From the NCBI GenBank assembly GCA_002305275.1, contig DBQO01000001.1, positions 1 through 64,000 on the forward strand: a stretch of DNA of 64,000 bases, read 5' to 3'. Under the pieces are notes generated by a model, which had not been told where the DNA came from, made no database searches, and saw only the letters and a program-made list of their open reading frames with translations. The position numbers were made by a program, and so were the translations under genes. Of the stretch, positions 53,730 through 61,908 are shown piece after piece. Positions within the stretch are counted from its first letter, which is position 1; every line of letters begins with the position of its first letter. This DNA is from Bacteroidales bacterium UBA1392. Its GTDB lineage: Bacteria > Bacteroidota > Bacteroidia > Bacteroidales > UBA932.

Positions 53730-53912
53730 ATGGATTTTTTGGCAGAGCCACGGATTATGAAAAGAGAAAGAGAAATATTGCCTGCATCTGAACTCGACCG
53801 AACAGTATCGGGAATGGTGCCTGACGCCGGAAGGGGCTTCGTGCTTCTATACGCGGCAGTCTCATTGCTTTGTCTCTTACTCTCCGTTTTCGCGGCTACA
53901 GCTTTCATCTAA
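53730..53912 (+). CDS. Possible small membrane protein beside the exporter
   Basis: A 60-residue frame from ATG 53730 (MDFLAEPRIMKRER; ATG 53757 is an alternative). The N-terminal half is charged (KREREILPASELDRT) and the C-terminal half is one predicted membrane helix (FVLLYAAVSLLCLLLSVFAA). I do not recognise it. The stop codon abuts a strong hairpin and the double-glycine peptide exporter begins 91 bp later. A single-helix protein next to such an operon could be an immunity or accessory protein, but that is inference. The frame is open upstream to 53682 through the preceding terminator, which makes the longer form unlikely. Confidence 0.4.
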   Translation: MDFLAEPRIMKREREILPASELDRTVSGMVPDAGRGFVLLYAAVSLLCLLLSVFAATAFI

Positions 53913-53986
53913 GAGGGAGCCTGTGTTGAAGATATGTCCTGATGGCGGACGGGACACTGAAGGGTCAGGATGACTCCCTCTTTTTA
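53911..53986 (+). promoter_or_regulatory. Terminator-like structure immediately before the exporter gene
   Basis: AAGAGGGAG (53911-53919) pairs perfectly with CTCCCTCTT (53974-53982), and TCCTGA (53937-53942) pairs with TCAGGA (53965-53970). A TTTTT run overlaps the end. Only 17 bp separate it from the exporter start codon, so it may be an attenuator. Confidence 0.6.
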
Positions 53987-54003
53987 ATGAATCGAAGAGG
54001 AGA

Positions 54004-56088
54004 ATGGGAATGAGAAGGAGAACAAATATAAGGCAACATGACAGGACGGATTGCGCAGCAGCCTGCATCGCCTCCATAGCCGGTTGGTATGGATACAGCA
54101 TACCATTGACCGTCATCAGAGAGGCGTCCGGTACAGGTGCATACGGCACCACGGTCAAAGGTATTCTGGATGCTTGCCGGGAGATAGGATTCACGGCCAA
54201 AGGCTATAAGTCGGAAACCGGCGATACCACTCCCCTGCTTGGACTTGGCTGCCCTGCCATTCTTCACATTCTCAAGGAAAACGGAGACCTTCATTTCTAT
54301 GTTCTCTACAAAATAAATGGTAAAAAAGCCATCGTGATGGATCCAGCAGAGGGCCGTCACGTTAAAAAAGATATCGACACGTTGCATAAAGAGTGGAGCG
54401 GGTACCTGGTTATAATGAGACCGGACCCCGATTTCACCCAATTCCGTGGAAAACGCGGACATTTCTCTAAATACGCTTCACTACTCTTACTAACAAAAAG
54501 GGATTACTCCCTTTCTCTTGCCGGGGCTGCTGCCTACATTGTGGCCGGCATCTGCACCGCTCTTTTCTTGCAACACATCATAGACAATGTACTCCCGGCC
54601 GGAGATATGAAAGCTCTGGGTGTCACAGGCGCACTTATGATCCTCATAATGGCTGCTGCTCTATTTGTCGGGTACGGTCAGGTGATCTTCACCTTGCGTA
54701 CCGGAATTACGATGGATAGTTATATAATTCTCAAATATATAAACCACCTTTTCTCTCTGCCTGTCGGATTTTTCAAAGGCAGGGGCGCTGGCGAACTCAA
54801 CTCCAGAATAGGGGATTCTATGCGCATCCGCTCCTTTCTGATAGAAGGTGTCACCACTATACTAACAAGCGTTCTCACACTTGCAGTCTCATTCGTGCTG
54901 ATGTTTTCATTTTACTGGAAGCTCGCATTGATGACATTTGCTTTCATCCCGCTTTTCTCTACGGTCTACGTAATTGCCGGAAGGATCAACAGAAAGACCA
55001 GCAGGGAGATAATAGAGAGTGCTGCCGAATTTGAGGAGAAGAGCGTAGAAGGCATTTCCTCCATAAAAGTAATCAAGTATTTCGGTAACGGAGAACACTA
55101 TTATCGCAATATCGAGCGAAAATACGTCACATTTGCAGAGAAGCTTTATCGCGGAGGGCGTTATTCGGGCATATTTGCAACATCTGCGGATGCTATCTCC
55201 AGATTGCTGACAGTTTGCCTGATACTCATAGGTTCGCTGTTTATCTTTAAAGGAAAACTTAGCGTCGGGGAACTGGTTTCCTTCTACTCTCTCACCTCAT
55301 TCTTTTCCGGGCCATTAAGCCAACTGGTGAAATTAACGGACGATTTAGCCGAGTTCAACACGGCATCAGAGAGGATTTTTGAAATCCTCGACCTAAAAAG
55401 CGAAGGTGGAGAGTCCCTTCCATACGTGCCGGACAGATGCGAGGATATATTATTCCACAACGTGGAATTTTCCTATCCCGGACATGAACCTTTGCTGAGC
55501 AACTTCAACATAACTATACCAAAAGGACAAATAACGGTTATAAAAGGAGCCAGCGGATGTGGGAAAAGTTCTCTCGCCTCACTGCTTATGCGGGACTATA
55601 AGGTACAAAAAGGTAAAATAACCCTCGGCGATATCGACATCAGTCAAATTGAGATAGGTCAATGGCGTGACTATATTTCGATTGTACCCCAGGATGCTGA
55701 CCTTATAAGCGGTACAATACTGGAAAATATCACCTGCCACGACCCTAAACCTGATGTGGAACGGGTAATAACCATCCTCGAAGAACTGGGTATGCGTCAA
55801 TTCATTTCGGGCTTGCAGATGGGACTCCTGACACGCACCGGGGAACACGGATCCCGCATTTCCGGTGGCCAGAGACAGCGTATAGCACTTGCCAGAGTTC
55901 TCTACCGTGATCCATTCATATACATACTGGATGAGGCCACCTCATCCCTGGATGGCGAATCGGAGGCATTTATTCTGCGCAAACTGCAAGATCTAAGGGA
56001 TAAGGGCAAAACCGTAATATTGATTACACACAACAAAGAGAATGCTTTGATTGCAGACAATACTATCACGATGAGTGCGCACTCATAG
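54004..56088 (+). CDS. Peptidase-containing ABC transporter (C39, double-glycine leader exporter)
   Basis: 694 residues. An N-terminal C39 peptidase domain has all catalytic residues: Gln11, Cys17 (RQHDRTDCAAAC), His97 (GDLHFYV) and Asp113 (VMDPAEG). A six-helix ABC membrane domain follows (about 155-450) and then the ATPase with Walker A GASGCGKSS, signature ISGGQRQR, Walker B IYILDEATSSLD and ITHN. Such proteins cut precursor peptides after a Gly-Gly leader and export the core. The two genes immediately downstream encode peptides with exactly such leaders, followed by TolC- and HlyD-type genes, so a dedicated type I secretion system is strongly supported. The next in-frame ATG, 54010, is an alternative start. 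Confidence 0.95.
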   Translation: MGMRRRTNIRQHDRTDCAAACIASIAGWYGYSIPLTVIREASGTGAYGTTVKGILDACREIGFTAKGYKSETGDTTPLLGLGCPAILHILKENGDLHFYVLYKINGKKAIVMDPAEGRHVKKDIDTLHKEWSGYLVIMRPDPDFTQFRGKRGHFSKYASLLLLTKRDYSLSLAGAAAYIVAGICTALFLQHIIDNVLPAGDMKALGVTGALMILIMAAALFVGYGQVIFTLRTGITMDSYIILKYINHLFSLPVGFFKGRGAGELNSRIGDSMRIRSFLIEGVTTILTSVLTLAVSFVLMFSFYWKLALMTFAFIPLFSTVYVIAGRINRKTSREIIESAAEFEEKSVEGISSIKVIKYFGNGEHYYRNIERKYVTFAEKLYRGGRYSGIFATSADAISRLLTVCLILIGSLFIFKGKLSVGELVSFYSLTSFFSGPLSQLVKLTDDLAEFNTASERIFEILDLKSEGGESLPYVPDRCEDILFHNVEFSYPGHEPLLSNFNITIPKGQITVIKGASGCGKSSLASLLMRDYKVQKGKITLGDIDISQIEIGQWRDYISIVPQDADLISGTILENITCHDPKPDVERVITILEELGMRQFISGLQMGLLTRTGEHGSRISGGQRQRIALARVLYRDPFIYILDEATSSLDGESEAFILRKLQDLRDKGKTVILITHNKENALIADNTITMSAHS

Positions 56089-56143
56089 AGGTCATTTCCG
56101 GGCACCTGACCAAAGAACGGAGTAACACAAAAAATTTAGCTTT

Positions 56144-56341
56144 ATGGAAGAAAAAAGATTGAAAGAACTGGGATTGAGGGAAATGACTTCCATTGAACTC
56201 CAGTCGGCAGGCGGGACAACTTTGAGTGCCATCTCGCTGTTTGAAAAAGTAAGGGCCATCATCAATTTTATTGCTGACTATCTGCCAAAACTTGTAAAAG
56301 GAATTATTGACGGATGGAACAGTCTCAAAGGACCAAAATGA
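56144..56341 (+). CDS. Double-glycine leader peptide 1 (bacteriocin-like precursor)
   Basis: 65 residues. A 24-residue leader (MEEKRLKELGLREMTSIELQ, then SAGG) has the L-x2-M-x3-EL-x3-GG layout of class II bacteriocin leaders. The predicted core of 41 residues after GG begins TTLSAISLFEKVRAIINFIA and ends WNSLKGPK. It is an amphipathic helix with excess Lys and has a GxxxG motif (GIIDG) near the C-terminus. It has no Cys and no YGNGV motif. The gene starts 55 bp after the exporter and 15 bp before the second peptide gene. It is the likely substrate of the C39 exporter. The activity (antibacterial or signalling) is not shown by sequence. Confidence 0.85.
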   Translation: MEEKRLKELGLREMTSIELQSAGGTTLSAISLFEKVRAIINFIADYLPKLVKGIIDGWNSLKGPK

Positions 56342-56356
56342 TGGAGGAAGTGAACT

Positions 56357-56548
56357 ATGAGAGAGGATTTCACAATACCGGGACTCAGACCTATTGGGGT
56401 AAGCGAGTCGGCCTGCATCATCGGCGGCATAGATAAAAAGGCCCAGGATGCACTTTACTACATCGGTTATGTAATTGGACTCGTAGCGCAGTACATCTGC
56501 TCTCTGTTCAAAAAAATAAAAAATGTTTTCGGAGGAACGAATGCATAA
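56357..56548 (+). CDS. Double-glycine leader peptide 2 (bacteriocin-like precursor)
   Basis: 63 residues. The leader is also 24 residues (MREDFTIPGLRPIGVSESAC, then IIGG), with the same GLR segment 15 residues before the cleavage site. The predicted core of 39 residues begins IDKKAQDALYYIGYVIGLVA and ends NVFGGTNA. It is cationic (KKIKN), contains a GxxxG motif (GYVIG) within a hydrophobic helix and a single Cys. A second GG occurs near the C-terminus but without a leader-like context. Two adjacent genes for different cationic helices with GxxxG motifs is the pattern of two-peptide class IIb bacteriocins. A Shine-Dalgarno-like GGAGG lies 12 bp before the start. Confidence 0.85.
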   Translation: MREDFTIPGLRPIGVSESACIIGGIDKKAQDALYYIGYVIGLVAQYICSLFKKIKNVFGGTNA

Positions 56549-56560
56549 CCATTAATAGGC

Positions 56561-56599
56561 GGGAATTCCGGGTGCTGACGACACCCGGGACTCCCTTTT
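56561..56599 (+). terminator. Terminator-like hairpin between the peptide genes and tolC
   Basis: CCGGGTG (56568-56574) pairs with CACCCGG (56582-56588), with an outer GGGA / TCCC, followed by TTTT. It ends 15 bp before the TolC-type start codon. Confidence 0.65.
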
Positions 56600-56614
56600 A
56601 TCACAAATCAAACC

Positions 56615-57904
56615 ATGGAAAAAACCAGAAAGCGCCTCGTGCTAACGGCAACAATGCTGATTGCAAGCATATTCACCTCTTCGGGGCAGAATTGGACTTT
56701 AGAGCAATGTATCAACCATGCATTGGAACACAACCACGATATCAGAAGTGCCCGGGCCTCACTGGAAGAGAGCGAAAGCGCACTCAACGAGATCTCATGG
56801 AGTCTCATTCCCCGGATCGGTGGTGAAATGGGACAGGATTTCAATTGGGAACGACTCTCCCCCTACAAGCTCAAGGGTAAGCAAAGTACCAACGTCTCCA
56901 TTGGACTTAATGTGACGCTGTTCGATGGACTTAGGGGATACTTCAGCATCAAAGAGGCCGGTCACTCGCTCAATCAGGCGAAAAACTCCCTTGAAGGGGT
57001 GCGTGACGCAGTCAAAGTCAGCGTAATTCGCAGCTGCCTGGAAATGGTGCTGGCGAGAGAATTACACTCCATAGCGGAATACAATTTTGAAAGCATCGTC
57101 AGACAGATGGAGAAGTGCCGTAAAATGGTGCTGGCCGGGCTGCGCCCATTGAGCAGCCTAATGGAGCTTGAGGCACAGGTAGCTCAGGAACAGTACACTA
57201 TTACCGCAACTGCTGCAGAGATAGAGAGCAGCCGAATTGCTCTGATGCAGCTGCTTAACCTCCCTTATGAGAGCCGGTTCAACGTAGAAGTGCCACCGAT
57301 TGATACGCTGCCACCGGAGGATTTACCGGAGTTGGCTGCTTACAAGCTTGCTGATGCGCATCCTTCCATAAGGGCAGCAAAGGCTGCACTGGAGGCGGAT
57401 AAGGCTGCCATAGGAGTAGCTATGAGCGGGATTTATCCCACCATAGCACTCTCCGCGGGGTATGGTACATACTACCACGATGCAGTTGATAAGAAATTCC
57501 GCGATCAATTCAAAGAGCACCTGACCCCTTTTGTAGGATTAACACTCAAAGTGCCTATAAGCAGCTCCATTGCGACAGTCCACAGGATCAGAAGAGCAAA
57601 GAGTCTACTCACCGGAAACAATGTAGCTTTGGAAAAGGCTCGCAGGCGACTCTCCGATGAGATAGAACTCGCCGTAGCCGAGTGCCGCAGCTGTCGCAGC
57701 CGTTGCATTGCCGCGGAAAAGAGTCGCAAGGCCTCCGAAGAGCTTTTACGGATGAATGAATTCAAACTCGAAGTGGGAGAAATCTCAGCTACCGATTATA
57801 TCATTTCCAAAAACCTTTGCCTAAAAGCAACGTCAGAGCATGTTCAAGCCTACTTCCAGTATATTTTCCAGCGAATGATCGTGGAGCACTACTTAGGCAA
57901 ATAG
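56615..57904 (+). CDS. TolC family outer membrane channel of the peptide secretion system
   Basis: 429 residues with a signal peptide (MLIASIFTSSGQ) and mature start NWTLEQCINHALEHNHDI, the usual TolC opening. Paired helical repeats follow, with TLFDGLRGYFSIKEAG in the first and IALSAGYGTYY in the second strand region. It would form the outer-membrane part of the secretion system together with the adaptor encoded 21 bp downstream and the C39 ABC transporter upstream. It has little similarity to the TolC-type protein at the left window edge. Confidence 0.9.
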   Translation: MEKTRKRLVLTATMLIASIFTSSGQNWTLEQCINHALEHNHDIRSARASLEESESALNEISWSLIPRIGGEMGQDFNWERLSPYKLKGKQSTNVSIGLNVTLFDGLRGYFSIKEAGHSLNQAKNSLEGVRDAVKVSVIRSCLEMVLARELHSIAEYNFESIVRQMEKCRKMVLAGLRPLSSLMELEAQVAQEQYTITATAAEIESSRIALMQLLNLPYESRFNVEVPPIDTLPPEDLPELAAYKLADAHPSIRAAKAALEADKAAIGVAMSGIYPTIALSAGYGTYYHDAVDKKFRDQFKEHLTPFVGLTLKVPISSSIATVHRIRRAKSLLTGNNVALEKARRRLSDEIELAVAECRSCRSRCIAAEKSRKASEELLRMNEFKLEVGEISATDYIISKNLCLKATSEHVQAYFQYIFQRMIVEHYLGK

Positions 57905-57925
57905 AGAACAATTGAAATAGAGATA

Positions 57926-59122
57926 ATGAAAATAGAGAAAATAAAATTTAAGAAATGGCATATCATTGCGCTTATTTCCATAGTGGTACTGATTGTTGTA
58001 GTTGTAGCTTCCGGTGGAGGCAGCGTGACGGAAGTGCGTCTGTTCACCATAGAAAAGATGGACTTGGTAGAAAGTATTCCGGCCAACGGCAAAGTGAGGC
58101 CGGTAATAGAGGTCTCCATAACTCCGGATGTATCGGGAGAGATCGTGGAGCTCAATTGCCGTGAAGGGGATAATGTCAGCAAAGGGGACGTGCTTGTGAA
58201 GATCCGCCAGGATGTATATATTTCCATGGTAGAGAGAGCCGAAGCCGTTCTCAATGCTGCCAGGAGCGACTACCTTCAGCAGAAAGCACAGTTTAAGCAA
58301 GCTGAAATAAATTATAAGCGCAACAATATTCTTTACAAGGAGAATGTAATATCCGCAGCCGAATATGAGACTTCGCAACTGAATTTTGAAATAGCCAGAG
58401 AACAGCTTACGGCTGCACAATATGGTGTGAGTAGCGGCAGAGCAGCCCTGAAAGAGGCCACGGAAAATTTAACAAAAACGGTAATCTGCGCCCCTATGGA
58501 TGGGACTGTCTCGATGATTGCGGTTAAAATCGGAGAAAGGGTTGTCGGTACAAGTCAGATGGCAGGTACTGAAATAATGCGGATAGCTGACTTGAGCGAT
58601 ATGGAAGTAGTGGTAGACGTCAACGAAAATGATATTCTTAAACTCAATCCCGGAAACAGCGCAAAAATAGATATTGACGCCTGTCCGGGACAACTATTTG
58701 AAGGAGTTGTGACACAAATTGCAAATTCTGCCACAAATTTATACTCAAACTTTGAACAAGTTACTACCTTTGAGGTCAGGATCGGCATCAAAAGTGATAC
58801 AATGGTAGGAGTAACTCTCCCTGAAGCACTCCCTTTCAGACCGGGAATGTCGGCAAGAGTTACAATAGTGACAGGTCAAAGGACAGATATAGTGACCGTC
58901 CCCATCGAGGCTGTTTTCATCCGCAACTCTATGGAGTATGTGTGGAAGGTGGATGAAAAAAATAGCGTACACGCTACACCTGTGGTGTCGGGCATACAGG
59001 ACTTCAGCTCCATTGAGATTGTATCGGGACTGGAACCCGGAAACAGGATAGTAGCCGGACCCTACTCAGCCGTAAGCAAAGAGTTGGAAGAGGGGATGAA
59101 AGTGCGTGGAACGACATATTGA
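57926..59122 (+). CDS. HlyD/RND-type periplasmic adaptor of the peptide secretion system
   Basis: 398 residues with an N-terminal membrane anchor (HIIALISIVVLIVVVVA), a lipoyl domain (SGEIVELNCREGDNVSKGDV), a helical hairpin (YLQQKAQFKQAEINYKRNN), the second half lipoyl (APMDGTVSMIAVKIGERV) and a beta-barrel/membrane-proximal part (LPFRPGMSARVTIVTGQ, VWKVDEKNSVH). It bridges the inner-membrane ABC exporter and the TolC channel. The domain style is closer to MacA/RND adaptors than to classic HlyD. The tsaB gene begins 16 bp later, so the operon may continue into a housekeeping gene. Confidence 0.9.
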   Translation: MKIEKIKFKKWHIIALISIVVLIVVVVASGGGSVTEVRLFTIEKMDLVESIPANGKVRPVIEVSITPDVSGEIVELNCREGDNVSKGDVLVKIRQDVYISMVERAEAVLNAARSDYLQQKAQFKQAEINYKRNNILYKENVISAAEYETSQLNFEIAREQLTAAQYGVSSGRAALKEATENLTKTVICAPMDGTVSMIAVKIGERVVGTSQMAGTEIMRIADLSDMEVVVDVNENDILKLNPGNSAKIDIDACPGQLFEGVVTQIANSATNLYSNFEQVTTFEVRIGIKSDTMVGVTLPEALPFRPGMSARVTIVTGQRTDIVTVPIEAVFIRNSMEYVWKVDEKNSVHATPVVSGIQDFSSIEIVSGLEPGNRIVAGPYSAVSKELEEGMKVRGTTY

Positions 59123-59138
59123 AGAATAATAAATTGAC

Positions 59139-59819
59139 ATGAAAGATACCCTATTGCTACTGCTGGAGACCAGCACCGAGGTTTGCTCCACAGTTCTGAC
59201 TAAAGGAGCCAAAGTGATAGCCTCCCGATATTGCGACCTGCCCAAGAGCCATGCTTCAAAACTTGCGGTGCAAATCAGTGAAGTCCTGGCTGAAGGCGGT
59301 ATAACTGTCTCAGATTGTGATGCCGTAGCCGTGAGCGAAGGTCCCGGCTCTTATACAGGGCTTAGAGTAGGCGTGTCTACTGCCAAGGGTCTCTGTTTCG
59401 GTTCCGGCAAACCTCTGATTGCCATTTCCACTATGAAGATTCTGGCAATGGCCGCAGCAGGCAAGGCTGATAAGATTGTAGCCCTTATCGATGCCAGAAG
59501 GATGGAGGCCTATTGTGCTGTTTTTGACAGTGACGGAACCCCTCTGAGTAAAGTGGAGTCCCTTATTTTTGACAAGGAGAGCTTTAAAGAGCTATTGGAT
59601 GAAGGCAGCGTAATCTTTATCGGGAATGCGGCTGACAAGTTGCAGGAAATAATCAGCCATCCAAATGCTATTTTTGAACAGTGTAGTCCTTTGGCGGAGA
59701 ATATGATTATTCCCGCTACAGAGGCGTTCGTAAAAAAAGAGTTCAAAGATGTCGCCTACTTTGAACCCTTCTATTTAAAAGATTTCGTTGCCGGTATCAG
59801 CAAGAAGCAGCTGCTCTAA
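59139..59819 (+). CDS. tsaB: tRNA threonylcarbamoyladenosine biosynthesis protein TsaB
   Basis: 226 residues with LLLETSTEVCSTVL at the N-terminus and the family motif AVSEGPGSYTGLRVGVSTAKG. TsaB helps TsaD transfer threonylcarbamoyl onto A37 of ANN-decoding tRNAs. It follows the adaptor gene by 16 bp in the same direction. Its last four bases overlap the stop region of the convergent TlpA-like gene. Confidence 0.92.
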   Translation: MKDTLLLLLETSTEVCSTVLTKGAKVIASRYCDLPKSHASKLAVQISEVLAEGGITVSDCDAVAVSEGPGSYTGLRVGVSTAKGLCFGSGKPLIAISTMKILAMAAAGKADKIVALIDARRMEAYCAVFDSDGTPLSKVESLIFDKESFKELLDEGSVIFIGNAADKLQEIISHPNAIFEQCSPLAENMIIPATEAFVKKEFKDVAYFEPFYLKDFVAGISKKQLL

Positions 59820-60934
59820 AGCTGCGCTTTGATCACTTTTTCCAATTCATCCTTTTCAAACAGGTCTTTGCCGGCGATTGTGCCATCCCTTCCTATTATG
59901 AAAAATGTTGGTAACTGGGTTATATTGTAGGCTGTCATCGCGGGTGAACTGATGCCGTTACCATCATTTACTGAGGTCCATGGTAGTTGCTGAGACCTTA
60001 CGATAGAGGCCCAGGAGGCCTTGTCAATATCTAGAGAAACCTGGTAGACCTCCAGTCCCTTGGAATTGTATTTTTGATAGAGTTCTGCAAGATCATTGTT
60101 GAACATTTTGTGAGCATCCTGCGCTACGCTCCAGAAGGAGAGGATAATAACTTTGCCGGTAAAATCAGAAAGACGCTTCATCTCTCCATTGTTATCGGGC
60201 ATTTCCAGATCGGGAAAGAGCGCTTCTTTAGCATTGGAGAATTTATTGCTCAACTCGAAAGCCCTTTCTCTGGCCGCAATCTCATCTTTGAGTGCAAGAA
60301 CATACTCGGAATGTGGGTATACTACCTTTAGCGAGTCATAAACCTGCTTAAATATGAAAAAATCACTCACCTCACCAAATACCGGGAGATTATCGTTGAA
60401 TCGCTGAAACAGCGTTGTGGCTGCCGTAATGGAGTTGGGGTGGCCGAAAATATGCTTCAAGGCAGTTTTACGATACTCTATATATGTCTTTCCCATATCC
60501 AGGCCAACATCTTCGCCTGAGAGACTCTTGTCAGCCAACTCGGAGAGCTGCGCAGAGGTCTTGAGGAACTCCTGGTCAATGGCCTGCAAAAGTAGTGATT
60601 CTTCGCTACCTGTGACTGTAAAGTTGCCTTCCAGGTCAGCGTTAAGCATAACCTTATCTTTGGGTAGGAGGACCATGGAGGCTAACTTGGTGCCTTCGTA
60701 ATAGAGATAGTAGAAACCCGGCGAGGTACCGGAAAGCTTCACCTTATAAGTAAAGCTGCCATCAGGTGCAGTGGTGATGGTGTCAACAACCTGTATTTTA
60801 CTAAAGTTGAGTTTCCGGAGCACAATCTGTGCCTTATCTGCGCCCTCTATTGAGGCCTCAATTACTGCTGTAGGCTGCTGGGAGCAGGCTGCGAAGAGTA
60901 GAGCCGCAAGGGCTATTGAAAAATATCTCTTCAT
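59816..60934 (-). CDS. TlpA-like lipoprotein lacking the redox CxxC
   Basis: 372 residues from ATG 60934 (MKRYFSIALAALLFAACSQQ, lipobox LFAAC). An N-terminal DUF4369 domain (QIVLRKLNFSKIQVVDTITT) precedes a thioredoxin-like AhpC/TSA domain with FPDLEMPDNNGEMKRLSDF, TGKVIILSFWSVAQDAHKM and YNITQLPTFFIIGRDG. Where TlpA proteins carry WCxPC, this reads SVAQDAHK, so the dithiol active site is absent. The protein is probably envelope-located but redox-inactive. It starts four bases after the HIT-family gene, in the same operon. The in-frame extension to 60976 overlaps that gene and lacks signal character. Confidence 0.88.
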   Translation of the reverse strand: MKRYFSIALAALLFAACSQQPTAVIEASIEGADKAQIVLRKLNFSKIQVVDTITTAPDGSFTYKVKLSGTSPGFYYLYYEGTKLASMVLLPKDKVMLNADLEGNFTVTGSEESLLLQAIDQEFLKTSAQLSELADKSLSGEDVGLDMGKTYIEYRKTALKHIFGHPNSITAATTLFQRFNDNLPVFGEVSDFFIFKQVYDSLKVVYPHSEYVLALKDEIAARERAFELSNKFSNAKEALFPDLEMPDNNGEMKRLSDFTGKVIILSFWSVAQDAHKMFNNDLAELYQKYNSKGLEVYQVSLDIDKASWASIVRSQQLPWTSVNDGNGISSPAMTAYNITQLPTFFIIGRDGTIAGKDLFEKDELEKVIKAQL

Positions 60935-60938
60935 TTTT

Positions 60939-61340
60939 CTATATTTTGTTGAAAGCATTGGATATCGAAGCGGCAATCTCTTTGAATTGCTCCGGCGTCA
61001 AGGAAATTTTTTTCTTCCTAAAATCAAGATCTCCTTCCGTACGGAGCGGAACAAGGTGGATGTGTGCATGGGGAACTTCCATCCCCAGCACGGCCATACC
61101 GATTCTTTTACAGGAAATTACACTCTTCTGCGCTATAGCTACCTTACGAGCAAATGCAAACAATCCCCTATAGGTCTCCTCGTCCAGGTCAAAAATATAA
61201 TCAACCTCAATTTTGGGAATAACGAGAGTGTGCCCCTCAGCCAGAGGGTTTATGTCGAGAAATGCGTAGAACCTGTCGTCCTCCGCCACTTTGTAAGATG
61301 GTATTTCACCATTTACAATCCTTGTGAAAATTGATGCCAT
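60939..61340 (-). CDS. HIT family nucleotide-binding protein
   Basis: 133 residues with the catalytic histidine triad VPHAHIHLVP and N-terminal FTRIVNGEIPSYKVAEDDRF of the HINT branch. It hydrolyses nucleoside phosphoramidates or AMP conjugates. It is nine bases downstream of greA, in the same direction. Confidence 0.93.
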   Translation of the reverse strand: MASIFTRIVNGEIPSYKVAEDDRFYAFLDINPLAEGHTLVIPKIEVDYIFDLDEETYRGLFAFARKVAIAQKSVISCKRIGMAVLGMEVPHAHIHLVPLRTEGDLDFRKKKISLTPEQFKEIAASISNAFNKI

Positions 61341-61348
61341 ATCTGTGA

Positions 61349-61822
61349 CTATATTGAAATATCGAGAATTTCAAACTTTAAAATACCTGAAGGTACTACT
61401 GCCTCAACTATATCACCTTTACGGCGACCTATGAGGGCTTTGCCGATAGGAGTGGCAGCAGCGAGTTTTCCCTCTTTAAAGTTGGCCTCGCTCTCTCCAA
61501 CGAGAGTATACTCCACAATGGAGTTGTTTCCAAGATTTTTGATCTTAACCTTGTTGAGCATCTGCACCTCATCGGTATTGATTTTAGACTCATCTATGAC
61601 TCTTGCATTTGCAATAAGGCTCTCCATTTTGGCTATTTTTAGCTCAAGAAGCCCCTGTGCCTCTTTAGCTGCATCATATTCTGCATTTTCGGAAAGGTCA
61701 CCCTTATCTCTGGCATCTGCTATCTGTCTTGATATGACAGGTCTCTGGGCAAACAATTGCGCCAGCTCTTCACGAAGTTTTTGAAGACCTTCACGTGTAA
61801 CATAATTTATCTCTGTAGACAT
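61349..61822 (-). CDS. greA: Transcription elongation factor GreA
   Basis: 157 residues. An N-terminal coiled coil (YVTREGLQKLREELAQL, DARDKGDLSENAEYDAAKEA) and a C-terminal FKBP-like domain (VEYTLVGESEANF, TPIGKALIGRRKGDIVE) make this clear. It rescues backtracked RNA polymerase by stimulating transcript cleavage. A leftward terminator lies 18 bp before its start, so it either has a promoter within the short gap or depends on read-through. Confidence 0.96.
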   Translation of the reverse strand: MSTEINYVTREGLQKLREELAQLFAQRPVISRQIADARDKGDLSENAEYDAAKEAQGLLELKIAKMESLIANARVIDESKINTDEVQMLNKVKIKNLGNNSIVEYTLVGESEANFKEGKLAAATPIGKALIGRRKGDIVEAVVPSGILKFEILDISI

Positions 61823-61839
61823 CTCTATAAATATTATAA

Positions 61840-61873
61840 AAAATCAAAAAGGAATCCCGTTTGGGATCCTTTC
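61840..61873 (-). terminator. Terminator between the 61909 gene and greA
   Basis: On the minus strand GAAAGGATCCC-AAAC-GGGATTCCTTT is followed by TTGATTTTTTATA. Confidence 0.75.
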
Positions 61874-61908
61874 ATTTGTAAATCACTCCGCAAAAATAGT
61901 TAAAAAAA

